A stretch of DNA of 64,000 nt from JBMHDN01 sp049889355 (GTDB lineage Bacteria > Pseudomonadota > Alphaproteobacteria > Puniceispirillales > Puniceispirillaceae), in contig JBMHDN010000013.1 of NCBI GenBank assembly GCA_049889355.1, positions 25,200 through 89,199 of the forward strand. Direction: 5' to 3'. The position numbers and the translations under genes were made by a program. Every line of letters begins with the position of its first letter. Positions within the stretch are counted from its first letter, which is position 1. Positions 60,529 to 64,000 of the stretch are shown piece by piece. Below the pieces are notes generated by a model. That model saw nothing but the letters and a program-made list of their open reading frames with translations. It had not been told where the DNA came from and ran no database searches.

Positions 60529-62352
60529 ATGACCCGTTCTCTGCGTAATATCGCCATCATCGCCCATGTGGATCATGGCAAAACAACACTGATTGATTCC
60601 ATCATGAAACAGGCGGGTATGTTCCGCGAAAACCAGCAGGTTGAAGAAAGGTTGATGGATTCAGGCGATCTGGAAAAAGAGCGCGGTATTACCATTCTGG
60701 CCAAGCCAACCTCTATCACCTGGCAGGATGTGCGCATCAATATTATCGACACGCCAGGCCATGCTGATTTTGGCGGCGAGGTGGAGCGTGTCTTGCATAT
60801 GGCAGATGGGGTTATCTTGCTGACCGATGCCGCCGAAGGCCCGATGCCACAGACCAAATTTGTGCTGGGCAAGGCGTTGTCGCAAGGCCTGCGCCCGATG
60901 GTGATCATCAATAAAGTAGATCGCCCGGATGGCCGCGCTGAAGAAGTGGTTGATGAGGTGTTTGATCTATTTGTCGCGCTGGATGCCAATGATGAACAGC
61001 TTGATTTTCCTATTCTCTACGCCTCAGGGCGTGATGGTTGGTGCGTCTCTGAATTGGACCATCCGCGCGAGTCGCTCAAGCCATTGCTGGATTTGATTTT
61101 GACACATGTCCCAGCCCCTAAGGCAGATACAGAAGCGCCTTTTGCGATGCTGGCCACTTTGCTTGATTCAGACCCGTATTTAGGGCGCTGCCTCACTGGC
61201 CGGGTGATGCAGGGTGTGGCCAAGGTGAATAGCCCGGTGCGCGCGCTCAATTTGAATGGCGAGGTAGTCGAACAAGGGCGCCTCACCAAGCTGATGCATT
61301 TTGAAGGGACCAGCCGCGTGCCAGTCGATGAAGTCGCCGCTGGTGATATCATCTGTATTGCGGGTCTGACCGATGCTTCAGTGGCCGATACGATTGCCGC
61401 ACCAGCGGTGACCACCCCGATGAAATCAACCCCAATTGATCCGCCGACCATGTCCGTTACCATCACGGTCAATGACAGCCCGCTAGCTGGCCAGGAAGGC
61501 GATAAGGTCACCTCGACCATGATCCGTGCTCGCCTGCTGGCTGAGGCTGAGACCAATGTGGCGATCACCTTCAATGAATCAGATGGCAAGGATGCGTTTG
61601 AGATTGGCGGCCGCGGTGAATTACAGCTGGGCGTTTTGGTGGAAACCATGCGCCGCGAAGGCTTTGAGATGACCGTCTCACGCCCGCGCGTTCTGATGCA
61701 AAAAGACGAAGCTGGCCAGCGCACTGAACCGCAGGAAGAAATTATCATTGATGTGGATAGCGATTATGCCAGCACGGTGATTGATATGCTGAACCGCCGC
61801 AAGGCTGAGATGCAGGATATGCGCACCGCTGGGGCTGGCAAAACACGGCTGGTCTTTCATGCGCCATCACGTGGGCTTATCGGTTTTCAGTCGCGCTTTT
61901 TAACTGAAACACGCGGCACTGGTGTGTTGAACCGGCTGTTTCATAGCTATGTCCCTTATAAAGGGCCTATTCAGGGTCGGCGCAATGGCGTGTTGATTGC
62001 CAATGAAACCGGCACCGCTGTGGCCTATGCGCTGTTCAACCTCCAGGATCGCGGCGAGATGTTTATCAACCCGCAAACCCCTGTCTATCAGGGGATGATT
62101 GTGGGCGAGCATAGCCGTGAAAATGATCTGGAAGTCAATGTGCTCAAAGGCAAGAAGCTGACCAATGTGCGGGCATCAGGCAGTGATGATGCGCTTATCC
62201 TGACCCCGCCGCGCCGGCTCTCGCTCGAAGATATGATGGCCTATATTGAATCGGATGAATTGCTGGAGGTCACCCCGCAATCGCTGCGCCTGCGCAAACG
62301 CTTCTTGCTGGCCCATGAACGCAAAAAAGCCGCCAGACAAGCCAGCGAATAA
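60529..62352 (+). CDS. typA: Translational GTPase TypA/BipA
   Basis: A 607-residue ribosome-associated GTPase. G1 is AHVDHGKTTLIDSI, G2 lies near ERGITILAKPTS, G3 is DTPGHADFGGEVERVLHM and G4 is NKVDRPDGR. EF-G-like domains and the BipA-specific C-terminal tail (YIESDELLEVTPQSLRLRKRFL) follow. It helps ribosome assembly and stress adaptation. A strong terminator follows at 62399. Confidence 0.97.
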   Translation: MTRSLRNIAIIAHVDHGKTTLIDSIMKQAGMFRENQQVEERLMDSGDLEKERGITILAKPTSITWQDVRINIIDTPGHADFGGEVERVLHMADGVILLTDAAEGPMPQTKFVLGKALSQGLRPMVIINKVDRPDGRAEEVVDEVFDLFVALDANDEQLDFPILYASGRDGWCVSELDHPRESLKPLLDLILTHVPAPKADTEAPFAMLATLLDSDPYLGRCLTGRVMQGVAKVNSPVRALNLNGEVVEQGRLTKLMHFEGTSRVPVDEVAAGDIICIAGLTDASVADTIAAPAVTTPMKSTPIDPPTMSVTITVNDSPLAGQEGDKVTSTMIRARLLAEAETNVAITFNESDGKDAFEIGGRGELQLGVLVETMRREGFEMTVSRPRVLMQKDEAGQRTEPQEEIIIDVDSDYASTVIDMLNRRKAEMQDMRTAGAGKTRLVFHAPSRGLIGFQSRFLTETRGTGVLNRLFHSYVPYKGPIQGRRNGVLIANETGTAVAYALFNLQDRGEMFINPQTPVYQGMIVGEHSRENDLEVNVLKGKKLTNVRASGSDDALILTPPRRLSLEDMMAYIESDELLEVTPQSLRLRKRFLLAHERKKAARQASE

Positions 62353-62398
62353 AGCTCGGACTTAGCCAAAGCGGCTGAATATCAGAGATAACGACAGA

Positions 62399-62428
62399 TA
62401 AGGGCCGGCCGATACCGGCCCTTTTTTA
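62399..62428 (+). terminator. Rho-independent terminator after typA
   Basis: AGGGCCGG and CCGGCCCT form a perfect 8-bp stem with a 6-base loop (CCGATA), followed by a run of six T residues in the CTTTTTT tail. It lies about 47 bp after the typA stop codon. Confidence 0.9.
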
Positions 62429-62482
62429 TCAGGTCATCTATCAGGCCTGTGATGCCAATACCCGCATATGAATACCGACGGA

Positions 62483-62538
62483 TATAGACCTTCAGACAAA
62501 GACCCTCAGGCAAAGACCCTCAGGCAAAGACCTTTCAG
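62483..62538. repeat. 14-bp tandem repeat, about four copies
   Basis: The unit CAAAGACCCTCAGG occurs exactly at 62497-62510 and 62511-62524, with degenerate copies before (TATAGACCTTCAGA) and after (CAAAGACCTTTCAG). It is in the gap between typA and the small upstream frame of the next gene; no coding role is evident. Confidence 0.8.
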
Positions 62539-62607
62539 CGTTAAGCTTTCGTTAAGAAAGTTACGTTATCCTCCCCTTTTACACCCCACCAAAAGGAGGA
62601 TGGAATC

Positions 62608-62700
62608 ATGGAAGATACACAAAGGAACAGAGAGTTACTTTTGAACGTGGCATCTGATTGGATGTACCATAATGGTAAGAATATTCAGTCGGTTTTTTAG
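62608..62700 (+). CDS. Short frame, probable N-terminus of the split gene that follows
   Basis: Thirty codons (MEDTQRNRELLLNVASDWMY...) with a textbook AAAAGGAGGA ribosome-binding site 8 bases upstream of the ATG. The frame ends at TAG directly after a T6 run (62693-62698). Slipping back one base at that run continues in frame with the following gene as ...SVF-LEYREKLRILDELIGGD. The strong ribosome-binding site, lacking on the downstream frame, indicates that this is where translation of the whole protein starts. It may be an error, a disrupted gene or programmed slippage. Confidence 0.7.
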   Translation: MEDTQRNRELLLNVASDWMYHNGKNIQSVF

Positions 62701-62723
62701 AATATCGGGAGAAATTAAGAATA

Positions 62724-63809
62724 TTGGATGAATTGATTGGAGGTGACGGGTCATCCCCACTTTCTGATACGGACAAATATCATGGGGCAGATTTAACGTT
62801 TCTTTTGCCCTATCTTGAATTTGTGAAAAATTTGACTGACATGCCAGAAGATGCGGATGATGTTACCTGCCGCCTGCAGCAGATTGCCTTAGGGAACATG
62901 GTAAAAAGCACAGATCATATAGATTTGCATGAAAGCAAACAGGGTAGCTGGGATGGGGGTTCAGGAGATAGTGACCGTGACCTCAGATCCCCTGAATACT
63001 ACAAGCGATCATTTGACGAGCTGATAGATTGTTGCCATGCGTTGAAGGATTTTAAGTCGCGTTCCACTACTATTGAAGATTTGGGGAAAACCATCGCCCA
63101 GCTTCTCACTGAGATTGGCAAACTTCGTTATGTTTTTTACTCTGATATGCTTTTTCCAAAGCTATCCGACCTCGATGACAGATTTCAGAACGAGATCAAA
63201 AATATTCAATTGAAATCGGCTGAAACGATAGAAGAGACAACCAAGCATATTGACACTAAACTTGGTGAAATTGATACACGACTGACACAAGCACAATCAA
63301 GCCTAGATAGTAGCATGGCACTATCAGCACGTGTTGGCGTTGAAGCTCACATGGTTGATTTTGCTGAGCTTGCCAAAGAAGCAAATCAACAGCGTTCAAA
63401 ATGGCTTTTATGGGCAGGTATCCTGTCCTTCTGTGCATTGAGCACTGCGGCATCAGGGTATAATGGCTCGTATGTTTGGAACTTTAATGAAGTTCAATAT
63501 GTTGCAAGTTTTGCATCAAAACTCTCTGTTGTGGGTATCTTTTCGGTCGCTGCTTTATGGTGTGGGACTATTTATCGTGCGCTAACGAGAGAATATCACG
63601 AGCATAGTCACAGAGTTACAATCATGGACACGTTTGAGCGATTCAAAGATGCAGCGCCTCGTAATGCGCAAGCAGCAATCTTACTAGAAGCTGCGCGTGC
63701 TTCTTTCCAAATCACGCCAACAGGTTTTGGGAAGAGCCAGCAAGGCGATAATAACAGCATCAATGTAAAGCTGAGTGGTGTGTCTTCTGATAACAAATCT
63801 GACACATAA
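62724..63809 (+). CDS. Unknown protein with coiled coil and two C-terminal membrane helices
   Basis: A 361-residue open frame whose first usable start is a TTG with no good ribosome-binding site; it is probably the body of the gene begun at 62608. The N-terminal two thirds are polar and helical (likely coiled coil at about 120-210, AETIEETTKHIDTKLGEIDTRL). Two hydrophobic helices follow (WLLWAGILSFCALSTAASGY, SVVGIFSVAALWCGTIYRAL), then a C-terminal block (EYHEHSHRVTIMDTFERFKDAAPRNAQAAILLEAARASFQI) reminiscent of DUF6161-like proteins, though I am not sure. The base composition looks more A/T-rich than its neighbours, suggesting an accessory origin. Function unknown; a membrane effector is one possibility. 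Confidence 0.7.
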   Translation: MDELIGGDGSSPLSDTDKYHGADLTFLLPYLEFVKNLTDMPEDADDVTCRLQQIALGNMVKSTDHIDLHESKQGSWDGGSGDSDRDLRSPEYYKRSFDELIDCCHALKDFKSRSTTIEDLGKTIAQLLTEIGKLRYVFYSDMLFPKLSDLDDRFQNEIKNIQLKSAETIEETTKHIDTKLGEIDTRLTQAQSSLDSSMALSARVGVEAHMVDFAELAKEANQQRSKWLLWAGILSFCALSTAASGYNGSYVWNFNEVQYVASFASKLSVVGIFSVAALWCGTIYRALTREYHEHSHRVTIMDTFERFKDAAPRNAQAAILLEAARASFQITPTGFGKSQQGDNNSINVKLSGVSSDNKSDT

Positions 63810-63810
63810 A

Positions 63811-63838
63811 AAACGCCCCGATTGGGACGTTTTTTGTT
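63811..63838. terminator. Terminator between convergent genes
   Basis: AACG-C-CCC and GGG-A-CGTT form an 8-bp stem with one mismatch and a GATT loop. It has A residues on one side and six T residues on the other, so it can serve both the membrane-protein gene and the convergent minus-strand gene. Confidence 0.8.
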
Positions 63839-63862
63839 TCTGTGTGATGTAGGGCGTTACCC

Positions 63863-64000
63863 TTATTCAGGGGTGCCGATTTCATATTGTTCGACCATGG
63901 CGGTTGGGATCACCGCGACATTGCGCATTTCAATGCTCAGGCTGTCATCTGACGGGTGGCGATAGAAGGTGGTATCACCGGAATTATCCAAAGTATAGCC
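63863..64000 (-). CDS. 3' end of an unrecognised gene
   Basis: The last 45 codons of a minus-strand gene whose start is beyond the window, ending in ...MVEQYEIGTPE followed by TAA. The visible residues include YRHPSDDSLSIEMRNVAVIPTAM. I recognise no family in this piece. It converges with the membrane-protein gene across a shared terminator. Confidence 0.6.
   Translation of the reverse strand, partial: GYTLDNSGDTTFYRHPSDDSLSIEMRNVAVIPTAMVEQYEIGTPE

Noticed and set aside
61017..61748. 243-codon frame antisense to typA
   Set aside because: Shadow frame; the composition reflects the reversed codons of the GTPase gene.

Overview
The window looks like the chromosome of a marine, heterotrophic alphaproteobacterium. 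GC content is intermediate and gene density is high. It holds quaternary-amine catabolism genes, MmsA, divergent zur-znuBC/znuA genes, a BMP-type nucleoside ABC transporter and a tandem glycine riboswitch. A SAR116-like (Puniceispirillales) or roseobacter-like origin is my inference; no rRNA or tRNA is present to confirm it, and no CRISPR array, IS element or prophage was seen.

Layout. 1-147 is the tail of an acyl-CoA ligase. 176-6402 is a minus-strand operon with an acyl-CoA dehydrogenase, a MetY-type sulfhydrylase, an alpha/beta hydrolase and a FadN-type hydratase/dehydrogenase; with the ligase it could handle a sulfur-bearing acyl-CoA and recapture methanethiol. 6636-10177 carries a YHYH secreted protein, an AAC(3)-I-like acetyltransferase, MmsA and a Fur/Mur regulator. 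10189-21327 is the most interesting stretch: a betaine-type catabolic locus. An RpiR regulator is followed by a CntA-like Rieske oxygenase. Divergent from them is an operon of DMGDH-like dehydrogenase, quinone oxidoreductase, two enolase-superfamily paralogues and an aminotransferase. Convergent with the Rieske gene is an HD-domain plus BBOX-like pair resembling TmpB/TmpA, which turn trimethylaminoethylphosphonate into glycine betaine and phosphate.

21591-29090 has a lipase-like hydrolase, a PCuAC copper chaperone, a CMD protein interrupted by a suspicious poly-G tract, UDP-glucuronate decarboxylase, a glycosyltransferase, and the zinc-uptake genes around a shared promoter with Zur-box-like sequences. 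29453-33224 has a helicase, rpe and thrC. 33231-38996 has trhO and a polar amino-acid ABC transporter ending in an M14-type deacylase. 39031-40919 has glutathione peroxidase and a flavin monooxygenase. 40944-45030 is a three-gene pseudopilin island in which one pilin carries LamG-like and C-type-lectin-like domains.

45275-49565 has ppa, a divergent folD, a tandem glycine riboswitch driving a DadA-like FAD enzyme, and pyrC. 49712-60486 is a nucleotide and nucleoside block: pyrE, ribokinase, nucleoside hydrolase, a 2OG-Fe oxygenase, a BMP-type ABC transporter, cdd, upp, tdk and a nicotinamidase. 60529-62352 is typA. The last kilobases contain short tandem repeats, a membrane-protein gene apparently split by a -1 frameshift in a T6 run, and the 3' end of an unrecognised gene on the minus strand.
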